A DNA stretch of 64,000 nucleotides, taken from contig JABTUS010000008.1 of NCBI GenBank assembly GCA_015075305.1, positions 124,001-188,000 on the forward strand. Reading direction: 5' to 3'. Source of the DNA: Opitutaceae bacterium. Lineage in GTDB: Bacteria; Verrucomicrobiota; Verrucomicrobiia; Opitutales; Opitutaceae. The notes under the pieces are model-generated. The model was not told where the DNA came from. It did not search any database and was given only the letters and a program-made list of their open reading frames with translations. Shown piece by piece: positions 43,433-52,999 of this stretch (positions are counted from its first letter, which is position 1; every line of letters starts with the position of its first letter). A program made the position numbers and the translations under genes.

Positions 43433-44766
43433 ACCGGACCCTCCTGCTGATACTCTGCGACTTCCTCCTGCTCAACCTGCTTGCGCTGACGCGGTGGGAG
43501 CAGGCTGAGCCGTCGCGCATTGCGCGGACTCCCGCGCCCGCTGCGCAGGGATCCGCGGCGTCGCAGCGTCAGGACATTCTGGAAACGATGAAGCTTTCGC
43601 TGGAGGACGAGCAGGCGGCGCGCGAGCTGCTTGCCCGGCGGCTTGAGAAGACGCAGACGGAACTGGAGTCGAGGGAGCAGAACGTGGCGTTGCTTGAGTC
43701 GCAGCGCAGCGACCTCTCGGCGCGCATGGCCGCGGCGGAGCAGGATGCCGCGCTGAATCGCGCGCGTCTCGCGCAGACGCAGCGCGAGCTTGAGGAGAAG
43801 CGGCGCCAGGCCGAGGACCAGGCGAGGCAGCTGACCTCGCTCAATGAGCAGCAGGTGCAGGCCCGTGCGAGGATTGAAGGCCTCAGCGTGGCGGTGAAGG
43901 TTGCGGAGCGGGAGAAGGAGCTCCTGCGGGAGACAACCGTGACACTGCGGACCCAGGTGGACACTGAGCGCAAGGAGCGGATCCGGGTGCAGGAAACCGC
44001 CACGCAGCTGGCGCAGGGGGTGGGGCAGCTTGCCGAGCAGTCCACTTCGCTGACCAAGGAGATTCGCGACAACCGCCCCGTGAGTGCGAACACGCTTTTC
44101 AGTGAGTTCCTGGCGGGCCGCGTGCAGATGTCCTTCACCGCCTCCCGCAGGAACCTGCTGGGACCGGTCCAGCGGGACAAGACCGCGGGCACGGTGCTGG
44201 TCACGGACGGCCGCGCGACATACGCCGTCCTTCATGTTGAGGACACTGCATTGAGCCTGCGGGAAGTGCCCGAGAACTGGGAGGGATTGACGGCCACATT
44301 CAGAAAGGGCGGCTACTCGGCGGGCGCCCCGGAGATGACATTCCTTTCGGTGGATCCCCGGGTGGTCGCGATTCCGGTGACACCCGCGCAGGTCGAGGCG
44401 TTGGGAGCCAAGGTCTACCAGGTGGCGCTGGATCCCTTTAAATTTCCCGAGGCGGTGCTGATTTCCAGCGGCGGCGCTGGATACGGCGAGGTGCCTTTCA
44501 AGCTTGAGGCCGGCCATGCGAGCTACGTGCGCATGGACAATCGACTCTTCAGACGCCTGTTCGGCGACTTCTCCCCGTCACGGGGGGACCTGGTGCTGAG
44601 CAAGACCGGTGAGTTTCTCGGCATCATGGTGAACGCCGAGTACTGCGCCGTCGTGGACAATTTTCTTCCCGCACAAAGCATCCGGATGGGCGAGACGACA
44701 CCCACGGCAGCCAAACTGAGGGAGTTGAACCGGCGCTACCGGTCGCTGCCACTGCGCCTGCAGTAG
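43429..44766 (+). CDS. membrane-anchored coiled-coil protein with C-terminal protease-like beta domain, second of a coupled pair
   Basis: 445 aa. An N-terminal hydrophobic anchor (LLLILCDFLLLNLLAL) is followed by about 160 residues of Glu/Arg/Gln-rich heptads (ARRLEKTQTELESREQNVAL, AQTQRELEEKRRQAEDQ), a long coiled coil. The last ~210 residues are beta-rich; SRGDLVLSKTGEFLGIMVNAE recalls the GDSG-and-strand region of trypsin-like proteases but with Leu where the catalytic Ser would be, so an inactive relative is possible (inference). Start ATG in a 4-nt overlap with the preceding membrane protein gene. Confidence 0.75.
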   Translation: MNRTLLLILCDFLLLNLLALTRWEQAEPSRIARTPAPAAQGSAASQRQDILETMKLSLEDEQAARELLARRLEKTQTELESREQNVALLESQRSDLSARMAAAEQDAALNRARLAQTQRELEEKRRQAEDQARQLTSLNEQQVQARARIEGLSVAVKVAEREKELLRETTVTLRTQVDTERKERIRVQETATQLAQGVGQLAEQSTSLTKEIRDNRPVSANTLFSEFLAGRVQMSFTASRRNLLGPVQRDKTAGTVLVTDGRATYAVLHVEDTALSLREVPENWEGLTATFRKGGYSAGAPEMTFLSVDPRVVAIPVTPAQVEALGAKVYQVALDPFKFPEAVLISSGGAGYGEVPFKLEAGHASYVRMDNRLFRRLFGDFSPSRGDLVLSKTGEFLGIMVNAEYCAVVDNFLPAQSIRMGETTPTAAKLRELNRRYRSLPLRLQ

Positions 44767-44852
44767 GCGCGTTCCCCAACAGGACATCTGCGACCCGGCT
44801 CAAACCTGCTTGTTGACCTCCGGGTGCCGAAGGGAATGTTTTCATTTATGCT

Positions 44853-44893
44853 AAAACGTTTTTAGTTGACGCGGAAACGCCTCCTCCTACAAG
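44853..44893 (+). promoter_or_regulatory. LacI-style operator candidate and promoter before the second carbohydrate locus
   Basis: AAAACGTTTT at 44853-44862 is a perfect 10-nt palindrome with a central CG in an A+T-rich setting, the core form of many LacI-family operators. TTGACG (44866-44871) and TACAAG (44888-44893), 16 nt apart, could be -35 and -10 elements next to it. It stands 87-127 nt before the TonB receptor start. A repressor bound here would block the polymerase. Operator and promoter are both inferred from sequence. Confidence 0.42.
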
Positions 44894-44979
44894 GAACCGC
44901 AATCCGGGCCGTCGTGGCTCCTCCAAATGGATTTGAGCGGCCCTGCGATTTCACGATTCAACCCCCCCCTGACGCATCT

Positions 44980-47976
44980 ATGCCAAATAACATGAGAACC
45001 ACACTGCCACCCCATCCCCTTCGCTTCCGAGCCATACTCCTGGGCCTTGGATTTCTGCTGACTTTTGTTGGAGCGGTCGTCGCCCAAACGTCGACAGGCA
45101 CGATTTCGGGTGCCGTGAACAATTCCGACACCGGAATGTTTCTCAAGGATGTGCTGGTCGAGCTGCCTGAGCTGCATCGTCAGGCGCTCACTGATGACTC
45201 CGGCACATACCGGCTCTTTGACGTGCCTGCGGGCACGCACACCGCAAGAGTGTCCTATATCGGTCTCGACACAATCACCCGCCCGGTGACGGTCGTAGCC
45301 GGACAGCGCGTGTCCCTGGACTTCAGCATGGGAACGCAGGTCTACAAGCTTCAGGCGTTCACGGTGACAGGCGAACGCGAGGGCAATGCCGCATCCATTA
45401 CACGCCAGCGCAACGCACCGAACGTGAAGAATGTTCTCGCGCTCGATGCCCTCGGCAACCTGCCCAATGATTCGGCGGGGGAGCTGCTCATCCGGCTCCC
45501 CGGAGTCGCCGGCGCGTATGATGATGAGGGAAATGTCACGGGAGTCAGAATCCGCGGCGCGGATACGGGGCTCAACACCGTGAGTGTCGATGGAAACATC
45601 CAGGCCAGCGCAGGCGGATTCAACCGCGATTTCCGCACTCACAACATTTCCGGAGCGCTTTTCGAGGAGATCGAAGTGATCAAGGCGCCGACGCCCGACA
45701 TGCCGGGCGATTCCCTGGGTGGGGCGGTCAATCTCAAGACGCGCTCTCCGCTTGCAATGAAAGAGAAGCGCCGGATCGAATATGGCGCCTCCGCGCGCTG
45801 GGCACCCGCCTTCCTCGACAACATCCCGCTGCGTTCCGGGCATCGCATCCACCCGATGCTGAGCATGGGCTACCAGGAAGTGTTCGATGTGATGGGCGAA
45901 AGCCGCAATCTCGGTGTCTCCCTCAAGGCGTTTTACAGCGAGAACGTCAACACGGTTGACCAGACGCTTCTCGACTACCAGTCGAACTCGATCAATGCCC
46001 CGGCCTATGTCTGGGACTACCGCAGGCAGAATGCCTACAACAATCGTGTGCAGCAGAGCATCAATGCGAAGGTGGAGTTCAAGCTCTCAGATCGATCGCG
46101 CTTCTTTCTGGGAAGCATATTGAACGAGGCTCCCGAGAAGTTCAATCGCCTGTACACCGTGCGCGCCTACACCGGCTCGCAGACTGTTGCGGCGATAGGA
46201 GCAAACGGCCAGCCCACCGGAAGCAATCCCATTCTTCCCGGGTGGACCGCAGACAGGACTGAAATCCGGGCGGTGCCCAACAGCATTGTCCAAATGAACT
46301 CAACCCTGTACAGCTTCTTCGACCGGCAGCGTCAGGTGAATGGCGGAGGCGTGCATGAGTTTGACCGGTTGAAAATCGACTACGACGCGGCCTACAGCCA
46401 CTCCAAGCCTCTTTTGCAAAGCAGCCGCCGGGCAGGCAATGCTGGAGGCGGTATTTTTACAATGGATACGCGAAACGTGGGATGGATCTTCGACAAGTCG
46501 CAGTCAGCAACCGAACCGTCGTTCAAGACTACGGGAACGGTTGATATCCATGATCCGGCTTCCTATTCCAATGGACAGCTCGTCAATCGCGACAACAAGC
46601 GCTATACCACGTACACGAATGCCAGCGCCAATGCGACCTACGTGCTTCCGACAAATTTTGCGGCCTCCATCAAGACCGGGTTCCGGTTTCGTGGAGGGAA
46701 ATTCGAGGAGGAGAGGAACCAGCAGCAATTCACCTACATCGGCAGCAGCTTGGGCTCCCTGGCCGACCGCAGCCTGAAGCTTTCCTATTTCGATGACTTT
46801 GGCGGCTACCTTCCGTTCATCGACTCCGCGGCTGCCGGACAGGATATCCGCGCCAATCCGCAGAGCTGGAGGGAGGATCTCTACTACCAGCGCTCGCAAT
46901 GGTACCAAGGGACACGTGCCGCCGACGAAGACGTCACGGCCGGATATGTACAGGCGAGCGCCCGTTTCGAGAATCTGAGCCTGCTCGGCGGTGTGCGCGT
47001 TGAACGGACTGAAGTCAACACGTGGGGCTATGTGCGCTCGCGTGTGCTTTCGACCACCGCCCAGCGAAATGCCGATCCGATTGGATCAGCCGATCGCGAC
47101 TACAACAATTACACGGAGCTGAACGGCAGCTATACCGACTGGTTCCCTGGGCTGCATGCGGTGTACAAGTTCACCACCAATCTTCAGGCTCGTGCAAGCT
47201 GGTCCAACAGCATCGGCCGTCCGACAATCACGAGTCTGCTGCCGTCCCTGTCCTTCAGCGATGCCGCGCAAACGGTGACTATCAGCAATCCGTCCCTCAA
47301 GCCGCAGTATGCGGAGAACTGGGATCTCGGGCTGGAATACTATTTCGAGCCCGTGGGACAGGTTTCCCTGGGATGGTTCAGAAAGGATATCAGCGATTTC
47401 ATCGTCAATGGCACCGCCGGAATTGTGGGGTCGGGACCTGACAACGGCTTCAATGGCGACTATGCGGGATACGAAATCCGCACCACAGCCAACGGAGGGA
47501 ACGCAAAGATCGACGGGTGGGAGTTCAACTATCAGCAGCAGTTCACCTTCCTTCCCGGCTTCTGGCGCGGCTTGTCCTTCAGCGCCAACTATACGAAGCT
47601 GGAGACCAGCGGCGACTACGGTGAGGCAGGGCCTCGCACAACCACGACCGATGTCGCGCGGTTTGTGCCGGAGACGGCGAACATCCGCCTGGCCTATTCC
47701 TACGGGAAACTTGGGTTCAACATCCTCTACAATTACCAGAGCGCGTATCTGCAGGACTACAGTGCGACCGACGCCGCGCGCCTGCGCTACAGGAGTGCGC
47801 GCGAACTCATCAATGTCGGCGTGTCCTACCGCATCCATCGCAATGCGAGTCTCTCCGTCGATGTGGCCAATATCTTCAACGAACCACAGGAATACTATCG
47901 CGGCCTGGCTGACCGGCTCGAGCGCTCGACCACAAACGGAGTTGCCGTGGTGGTCGGAGTGCGCGGTCGCTTCTAG
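44980..47976 (+). CDS. TonB-dependent receptor with N-terminal carboxypeptidase-regulatory-like domain
   Basis: 998 aa from the ATG at 44980; an ATG at 44992 is an alternative, and upstream open frame to 44866 covers the promoter candidate. Signal peptide ends near VVAQ. A beta-sandwich domain (TGTISGAVNNSDTGMFLKDV, TDDSGTYRLFDVPAG) precedes the TonB box (LQAFTVTGERE), plug (VRIRGADTGLNTVSVDGN, GGAVNLKT) and barrel ending VRGRF. This build is that of oligosaccharide receptors in Opitutaceae. It heads the run of genes leading to the PL6-type lyase. Confidence 0.93.
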   Translation: MPNNMRTTLPPHPLRFRAILLGLGFLLTFVGAVVAQTSTGTISGAVNNSDTGMFLKDVLVELPELHRQALTDDSGTYRLFDVPAGTHTARVSYIGLDTITRPVTVVAGQRVSLDFSMGTQVYKLQAFTVTGEREGNAASITRQRNAPNVKNVLALDALGNLPNDSAGELLIRLPGVAGAYDDEGNVTGVRIRGADTGLNTVSVDGNIQASAGGFNRDFRTHNISGALFEEIEVIKAPTPDMPGDSLGGAVNLKTRSPLAMKEKRRIEYGASARWAPAFLDNIPLRSGHRIHPMLSMGYQEVFDVMGESRNLGVSLKAFYSENVNTVDQTLLDYQSNSINAPAYVWDYRRQNAYNNRVQQSINAKVEFKLSDRSRFFLGSILNEAPEKFNRLYTVRAYTGSQTVAAIGANGQPTGSNPILPGWTADRTEIRAVPNSIVQMNSTLYSFFDRQRQVNGGGVHEFDRLKIDYDAAYSHSKPLLQSSRRAGNAGGGIFTMDTRNVGWIFDKSQSATEPSFKTTGTVDIHDPASYSNGQLVNRDNKRYTTYTNASANATYVLPTNFAASIKTGFRFRGGKFEEERNQQQFTYIGSSLGSLADRSLKLSYFDDFGGYLPFIDSAAAGQDIRANPQSWREDLYYQRSQWYQGTRAADEDVTAGYVQASARFENLSLLGGVRVERTEVNTWGYVRSRVLSTTAQRNADPIGSADRDYNNYTELNGSYTDWFPGLHAVYKFTTNLQARASWSNSIGRPTITSLLPSLSFSDAAQTVTISNPSLKPQYAENWDLGLEYYFEPVGQVSLGWFRKDISDFIVNGTAGIVGSGPDNGFNGDYAGYEIRTTANGGNAKIDGWEFNYQQQFTFLPGFWRGLSFSANYTKLETSGDYGEAGPRTTTTDVARFVPETANIRLAYSYGKLGFNILYNYQSAYLQDYSATDAARLRYRSARELINVGVSYRIHRNASLSVDVANIFNEPQEYYRGLADRLERSTTNGVAVVVGVRGRF

Positions 47977-48003
47977 GACGATTCAACCTGCATGCGCTGC
48001 ATC

Positions 48004-49992
48004 ATGAAACGCCACTTACTACGGGTACTTGTCTTGGCATTGATCGGCGGTGTGCTTTCAGCTGCGCCGGAGATGCCGCGTCTCAAGCACAACAATCCAG
48101 GCCTGCTGGTGGAGCTGGGGGTTGGACTCTGGGCGTGGCCCCTGCCCATGGATCATGATGGGGACGGCCTAATGGATCTCGTCGTGGTTTGCACCGACAA
48201 GCCTTCGAACGGCATCTATGTTTTCCGGAATTCAGGCCAGACGGACCCGCAGAACCACCTTCCTGTCTTTCTTCCCGCGAAACGCATCGGTTCCGCAGTG
48301 GGGAATCCGCAGGTTTCGTATATTGACGGCAAGGTGATCGTCACGAGTCCGAATCACGTCTATCCTGATTTTAGGGAGCGCGGCTTCCAGGGCGGAGTGA
48401 AGATTCCCGCGCCAAGCAAGATCCACGTGGCACCGGGCAATATCCGGGCGAACCAGTGGCGCTTTGTCGACTACGATGGCGACGGCCGGCTGGATCTGAT
48501 CGTTGGCATCGGTTGGTGGGGCGACTATGGCTGGGACAACGCCTACGATGCCAGTGGCAAATGGACCAACGGTCCGCTGCATGGATATGTCTATCTTCTC
48601 CGAAACACCGGCACCTCCGCCAAGCCGGTGTATTCCCCCGCGGTCAAGCTTCATGCGGGTGAAAAGGAGATCGATGTCTACGGCATGCCATCGCCGAACT
48701 TTGCCGACTTCGATGGCGATGGTGACCTCGACCTGGTCTGCGGAGAGTTTCGCGATGGTTTCACCTACTTCGAGAATGTGGGAAGTCGCACCGCACCCCG
48801 ATACTCGGCGGGTCGCCGCCTGACGAACGGAGGACGCTCGATTTCCATGGACCTCTGCATGATCACGCCCGTGGCCTATGATTTCAACGGCGATGGGCAT
48901 ATGGATCTGATCGTGGGTGATGAGGATGGCCGCGTGGCGTTCATCGAGCACACGGGCAAGGTGCTGGACGGCATGCCGCAGTTTCTTCCTCCGCGCTATG
49001 CGCGCCAGTATGCGGACAATGTGAAGTTTGGTGCGCTTTCATCCCCGGTGAGCGTCGATTGGGATGGTGACGGGCTGGACGATCTCGTCTCGGGCGACAG
49101 CGCCGGTTACATTGGATTCATCAAGAATCTTGGCGGCAGCCCCCCGCGCTGGGCCGCGCCCGTCTATCTGGCGGCCGATGGCCGGACCATTCGCATCATG
49201 GCGGGACCAAATGGTTCCATACAGGGTCCGGCGGAGGCGAAATGGGGGTATTCCAATGTCAGTGTCGCAGACTGGGACGGCGACGGTTTGCCCGACATCC
49301 TGGATCTCGGGATCTGGGGGCGCATCACATTGTACCGTAACATCGGCACGCGCACAGAGCCCCGGCTCGCAAAGGGTGTCGCGCTTGAGGTCAATTGGGG
49401 TGGTCCCGTACCCAAGCCGGCTTGGAACTGGTGGAGCCCGCGAGGCGGTGAACTGGTGGTACCGTGGCGTTGCACGCCCTCAATGATAGACCTCAATGGC
49501 GACGGCCTCATGGATCTCGTCACGCTTGATACCGACGGCTACCTTGCATTCTACCAGCGCCGTCGCGTCGCGGATGGCAGCCTCGAGCTGCAGCCCCCGC
49601 GTCGCGCATTCTGGAGCGAGGGAGCTTCTGAATTCAACAGCGCTGGTGTTCCAACAGGTGCCGGCAAGGACAGGCCGGGACTGCTTCGCATGAATTCGGG
49701 GACGGCGGGCAAGAGCGGGCGCCGCACGTTCTGCTGGGTCGATTGGGATGGAGACGGCAGGCTGGACCTGATAGTCAATAGCCAGCCGAACGCGAACCTG
49801 TTCCTTGGTCGCGGAATCAACGACCGGGGAGAGTGGGCGTTTGATTACAAGGGGCCCATGCATCCGCAGGTCATTGCGGGTCATTCCACCACTCCAACCC
49901 CGGTGGACTGGGACAAGGATGGAGTGTCAGACTTGCTCATCGGTGCGGAGGATGGGTTTTTCTACAACCTGAAAAACCCGCGCTCAAGGTAG
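48004..49992 (+). CDS. secreted FG-GAP/VCBS repeat beta-propeller protein, nine calcium-binding-like loops
   Basis: 662 aa from ATG 48004 with signal peptide (LLRVLVLALIGGVLSAAPE); an ATG at 47992 adds four residues. Nine loops of the form D-x-D/N-G-D-G-x-x-D recur about every 50-100 residues, from DHDGDGLMD near residue 40 to a degenerate DWDKDGVSD near the C-terminus, each followed by a strand and often YxRNxGT-like sequence. FG-GAP/VCBS repeats build seven- or eight-bladed propellers and bind calcium. It lies 27 nt after a TonB receptor and before sugar-acid genes, so glycan binding or cleavage is plausible. No catalytic residues are recognised. Confidence 0.85.
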   Translation: MKRHLLRVLVLALIGGVLSAAPEMPRLKHNNPGLLVELGVGLWAWPLPMDHDGDGLMDLVVVCTDKPSNGIYVFRNSGQTDPQNHLPVFLPAKRIGSAVGNPQVSYIDGKVIVTSPNHVYPDFRERGFQGGVKIPAPSKIHVAPGNIRANQWRFVDYDGDGRLDLIVGIGWWGDYGWDNAYDASGKWTNGPLHGYVYLLRNTGTSAKPVYSPAVKLHAGEKEIDVYGMPSPNFADFDGDGDLDLVCGEFRDGFTYFENVGSRTAPRYSAGRRLTNGGRSISMDLCMITPVAYDFNGDGHMDLIVGDEDGRVAFIEHTGKVLDGMPQFLPPRYARQYADNVKFGALSSPVSVDWDGDGLDDLVSGDSAGYIGFIKNLGGSPPRWAAPVYLAADGRTIRIMAGPNGSIQGPAEAKWGYSNVSVADWDGDGLPDILDLGIWGRITLYRNIGTRTEPRLAKGVALEVNWGGPVPKPAWNWWSPRGGELVVPWRCTPSMIDLNGDGLMDLVTLDTDGYLAFYQRRRVADGSLELQPPRRAFWSEGASEFNSAGVPTGAGKDRPGLLRMNSGTAGKSGRRTFCWVDWDGDGRLDLIVNSQPNANLFLGRGINDRGEWAFDYKGPMHPQVIAGHSTTPTPVDWDKDGVSDLLIGAEDGFFYNLKNPRSR

Positions 49993-50062
49993 GCCCGCCA
50001 AACATCCGGGTAAGGTCCGATTGATGTCCCGCTATTGATCGGGACGCCGCTCCGACTCTTTC

Positions 50063-50977
50063 ATGTCATCCACATACAGGCCCAAGGGCATATATTCAGC
50101 ACAATGGATTCCAACGGATGCCGCGGGGCGGCTCGATCGGCGGGCGCTTGCCGCGTTGATTGAATTTACGCGCGGTCACGGCATCCACGGCATCCTCGCG
50201 CTGGGAAGCACGGGGGAGTTTCCGCAGTTCGGTGTGGAGGAGCGCAAGGTTGTGCTCAGGGCGGTCGTGGAACTCGCCGGAGGATTGCCGGTGATCGCAA
50301 ACATCAGCGACGTTCGTCCGCGTGCAGCCGTTGAACTCGGGCGGTATGCGAAGGAGGTTGGCGCGTCCGCCGTGGCGCTGATGCCGCCGATGTTTTTTCC
50401 GGTTTCACCTGCAGATCAGCTTGCGTACTTCCTGCATGTCGCGGAATGCGTGGGCCTGCCGGTCATGCTCTACAATTTTCCAGAACTGACGGGAAAACGC
50501 ATTGATTTGAATGTGGTGTCGGATTTCGCCGATCGGGCGCCGATGTGCGGAATCAAACAGAGTGGCGCCGAATTCGGCTATCACCGCGATTTGGTCGCAC
50601 TCGGAAAAGAGAAACATTTCTCGGTCATGTCCGGTGCGGACACTCGTCTGCGCGAGGTGTTTTCGTTAGGCGCGTCAGGTGCGATCGGAGGGCTGGTGAA
50701 CATCGTTCCCGAGTGGATGGTCACTTTGTATCGGATAGCGTTGGAGGGGTTGAAAGCCGACCCCACGGTGCCTGCCGCCGGCATGGTGGAGGTCGGAAGA
50801 ATTGTGGATCAGCTCACTTTCCCCCTCAATGTTGCCGCGGGCATCGAGGCCCGCGGCCTGAATCCCGGCGTGCCCAAGATGATTGTGTCCGCCGAGTCCC
50901 AGGCACGCTATCGAAAGGTGGTTTCCGACCTGCGCGAACTTTTCTTAGGGACCGGGATTGGGCCGGGTTCAATTTGA
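50063..50977 (+). CDS. dihydrodipicolinate synthase/N-acetylneuraminate lyase family aldolase
   Basis: 304 aa TIM barrel. GSTGEFPQF resembles the GTTGE loop, LYNFPELTG carries the catalytic Tyr, and GIKQSGA carries the Schiff-base Lys. Family members include DHDPS, sialic acid lyase and 2-keto-3-deoxy-gluconate or -galactonate aldolases. Lysine synthesis is unlikely in this setting; a keto-deoxy sugar acid formed from uronate products of the PL6 lyase is more likely (inference). ATG start, 70 nt after the FG-GAP gene. Confidence 0.85.
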   Translation: MSSTYRPKGIYSAQWIPTDAAGRLDRRALAALIEFTRGHGIHGILALGSTGEFPQFGVEERKVVLRAVVELAGGLPVIANISDVRPRAAVELGRYAKEVGASAVALMPPMFFPVSPADQLAYFLHVAECVGLPVMLYNFPELTGKRIDLNVVSDFADRAPMCGIKQSGAEFGYHRDLVALGKEKHFSVMSGADTRLREVFSLGASGAIGGLVNIVPEWMVTLYRIALEGLKADPTVPAAGMVEVGRIVDQLTFPLNVAAGIEARGLNPGVPKMIVSAESQARYRKVVSDLRELFLGTGIGPGSI

Positions 50978-51147
50978 TCACGCGAAACTCCAGGCGCTGA
51001 ATGTGCAGTCATTTTCCAATTTCCCTGCGATCCTGGCATGCATCATCAGACTGGCTGCGGATGTGGCACCGTGTATGGATTGAAGCCCTTGATCTGCGTG
51101 TGATGCAGCCCGACTTTTGTTCATTTCCGTCGTGACTGGATTTCAGG

Positions 51148-52197
51148 ATGCGGGCATTTTGGGCGCGCATGAGCAAATCCCCGGCGGTCGTCAACTTTGC
51201 CCCTGAACCCCATAGTGTGGAGCTTCGTGAGTTTGCCCGTCCGACGCCAGGAGCGGACGATGTGATCCTCGCCGTTGAGGCAGTGGGAGTGTGCGGAAGC
51301 GATCTGCACCAGTGGACATCCTCCCATAGCTGGCCGGTCAACTACCCGGTTGTGCTCGGACACGAATTCGGCGGCGTGATCGCCGAGGTTGGATCCGCGG
51401 TGAGGAACTGGAGGGAGGGCGATCGCGTCGTTTCAGAAACCGCCGCCGTGATCAATCCCGACAGCCCGCTGTCGCGCGCAGGGCTTTACAACCTGGATCC
51501 CGGTCGCAAGGGCTTTGGCTACGGGGTCAATGGAGCCATGACCCGCTTCGTGCGCGTTCCTGCACGATGCCTGCACCGCGTGCCGGCCGGACTGTCCATG
51601 GAGTTTGCCGCGTTGACGGAACCCTGCTGTGTGGCGTTCAACGCTGTTGTTCAGAACTCCAGGATTACTCCGGGAGACCGCGTGATCGTTCTCGGACCGG
51701 GCCCCATTGGGATCCTCTGCGCAGCGATGGCGAGGCTTGCCGGTGCGGACGTGGCGCTGGTCGGGCTCGAGCGTGACCGGGCGCGGCTCGAAGTTGCACG
51801 GCACTACGGCTGTGAGGTGATTGTCGGCGATGCAACGGCGTGGGCGAAGGAGCGTGACGGGCTCGGGGCGGATGGCGTCATCGATGCCGCAGGTGTGTCC
51901 GCCGCGCTTAAGATTGCGCTCGAGCTCGCACGGCCGAATGGCTGGATCAGCAAGGTCGGCTGGGGCCCGCAGCCTCTGGGATTCTCGCTGGATCCGCTCG
52001 TGCAGAAGAATCTGACGCTGCAGGGAAGCTTCAGCCACAACTGGCCGATCTGGGAGCGCGTGCTGGCGCTGCTGGCCTCGGGTCGGCTGGATCTGAAACC
52101 GATTGTGGGCGGTGTCTGGAAGCTTGAGGAATGGCATGAGGCGTTCGAGAAGATGCATTCGGGTGCGATCGTGAAAGCGGTGCTTCGGCCCGCGTGA
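51148..52197 (+). CDS. medium-chain zinc-type alcohol/polyol dehydrogenase lacking structural-zinc cysteines
   Basis: 349 aa. Catalytic-zinc motifs are present: VGVCGSDLHQW with Cys and GHEFGGVIAEVG. The NAD-binding GPGPIGILCAAMA follows. In the loop where polyol dehydrogenases have four structural-zinc cysteines, the sequence instead reads INPDSPLSRAGLYNLDP with no Cys. Sorbitol- and threonine-dehydrogenase-like members oxidise polyols or sugar acids. An ATG at 51169 is an alternative start. The stop lies immediately before the SD of the next gene; the 170-nt upstream gap has no recognisable feature. Confidence 0.87.
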   Translation: MRAFWARMSKSPAVVNFAPEPHSVELREFARPTPGADDVILAVEAVGVCGSDLHQWTSSHSWPVNYPVVLGHEFGGVIAEVGSAVRNWREGDRVVSETAAVINPDSPLSRAGLYNLDPGRKGFGYGVNGAMTRFVRVPARCLHRVPAGLSMEFAALTEPCCVAFNAVVQNSRITPGDRVIVLGPGPIGILCAAMARLAGADVALVGLERDRARLEVARHYGCEVIVGDATAWAKERDGLGADGVIDAAGVSAALKIALELARPNGWISKVGWGPQPLGFSLDPLVQKNLTLQGSFSHNWPIWERVLALLASGRLDLKPIVGGVWKLEEWHEAFEKMHSGAIVKAVLRPA

Positions 52198-52211
52198 GGA
52201 GGGGCGCAACC

Positions 52212-52982
52212 ATGAGACTGAAGGACAAGGTCATCATCGTCACCGGATCCTCGACCGGCATCGGCCGTGCGATCGCGGAGCGCTGCGTGAAGGAGGGGGC
52301 GGCCGTGCTTGTGCACGGTCTCGTCGCGGCGGAGGCGAGGGAGGTGGCGCAGGCGCTCGGCGCAAGGGCGGTGGCGCACGGGGACGATCTCGCCGACGCA
52401 GCGAGCCCCGGGCGCATTGTGGAGAGAGCGATGCGCGAATTTGGCCGCATCGATGCCCTGGTCAACAATGCGGCCGCGATCGTGCGTAGCAATCTGTCGA
52501 CCACGAGTGTGGATTTTTTCGACCGTGTCATGGCGATCAATGTGCGCGCGCCGCTTCTGCTGATCCAGGCCGCGTTTGCCGAGTTGAAGCGGAACCGCGG
52601 CTGTGTGTTGAACATCGGCTCGATCAACGCCCTCAGCGGTGAAAGCGAGCTCCTTGACTACAGCATTTCAAAGGGGGCGCTGCAGACGCTTTCCAGGAAT
52701 CTTGCAAACGCCCATGGCGAGGATGGTGTGCGCTTCAACCACTTCAACCTCGGCTGGGTGCTCACGCCGAATGAGTACGCTCTGCAGCGGCGACTCGGGC
52801 AGCCCGAGGACTGGCCGTCCCATGTGCCGAAAACCTACGCACCGTCCGGCCGGCTGCTTGCGCCTGAGGATATTGCCAGTGCGGCGGTCTACTGGCTCGG
52901 TGACGAATCCCGCCCCGTTTCCGGATCAGTGCTCGAACTCGAGCAGTACTCCATCTACGGACGCAATCCGCTCAAGGTCTGA
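52212..52982 (+). CDS. short-chain dehydrogenase/reductase (SDR)
   Basis: 256 aa, classical SDR size. Cofactor motif VTGSSTGIGRA, NNAA, the catalytic Ser in NIGSINALSG and Tyr-x3-Lys in DYSISKGA are all present. I chose the ATG at 52212 because GAGGAGG lies 10 nt upstream, a good ribosome site; the GTG at 52194 overlaps the previous gene. In this operon a reductase for the unsaturated uronate product (4-deoxy-5-keto-uronate to 2-keto-3-deoxy-gluconate) would fit, as would another sugar acid. Confidence 0.92.
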   Translation: MRLKDKVIIVTGSSTGIGRAIAERCVKEGAAVLVHGLVAAEAREVAQALGARAVAHGDDLADAASPGRIVERAMREFGRIDALVNNAAAIVRSNLSTTSVDFFDRVMAINVRAPLLLIQAAFAELKRNRGCVLNIGSINALSGESELLDYSISKGALQTLSRNLANAHGEDGVRFNHFNLGWVLTPNEYALQRRLGQPEDWPSHVPKTYAPSGRLLAPEDIASAAVYWLGDESRPVSGSVLELEQYSIYGRNPLKV

Positions 52983-52999
52983 TCCGACGACAACCCGCC

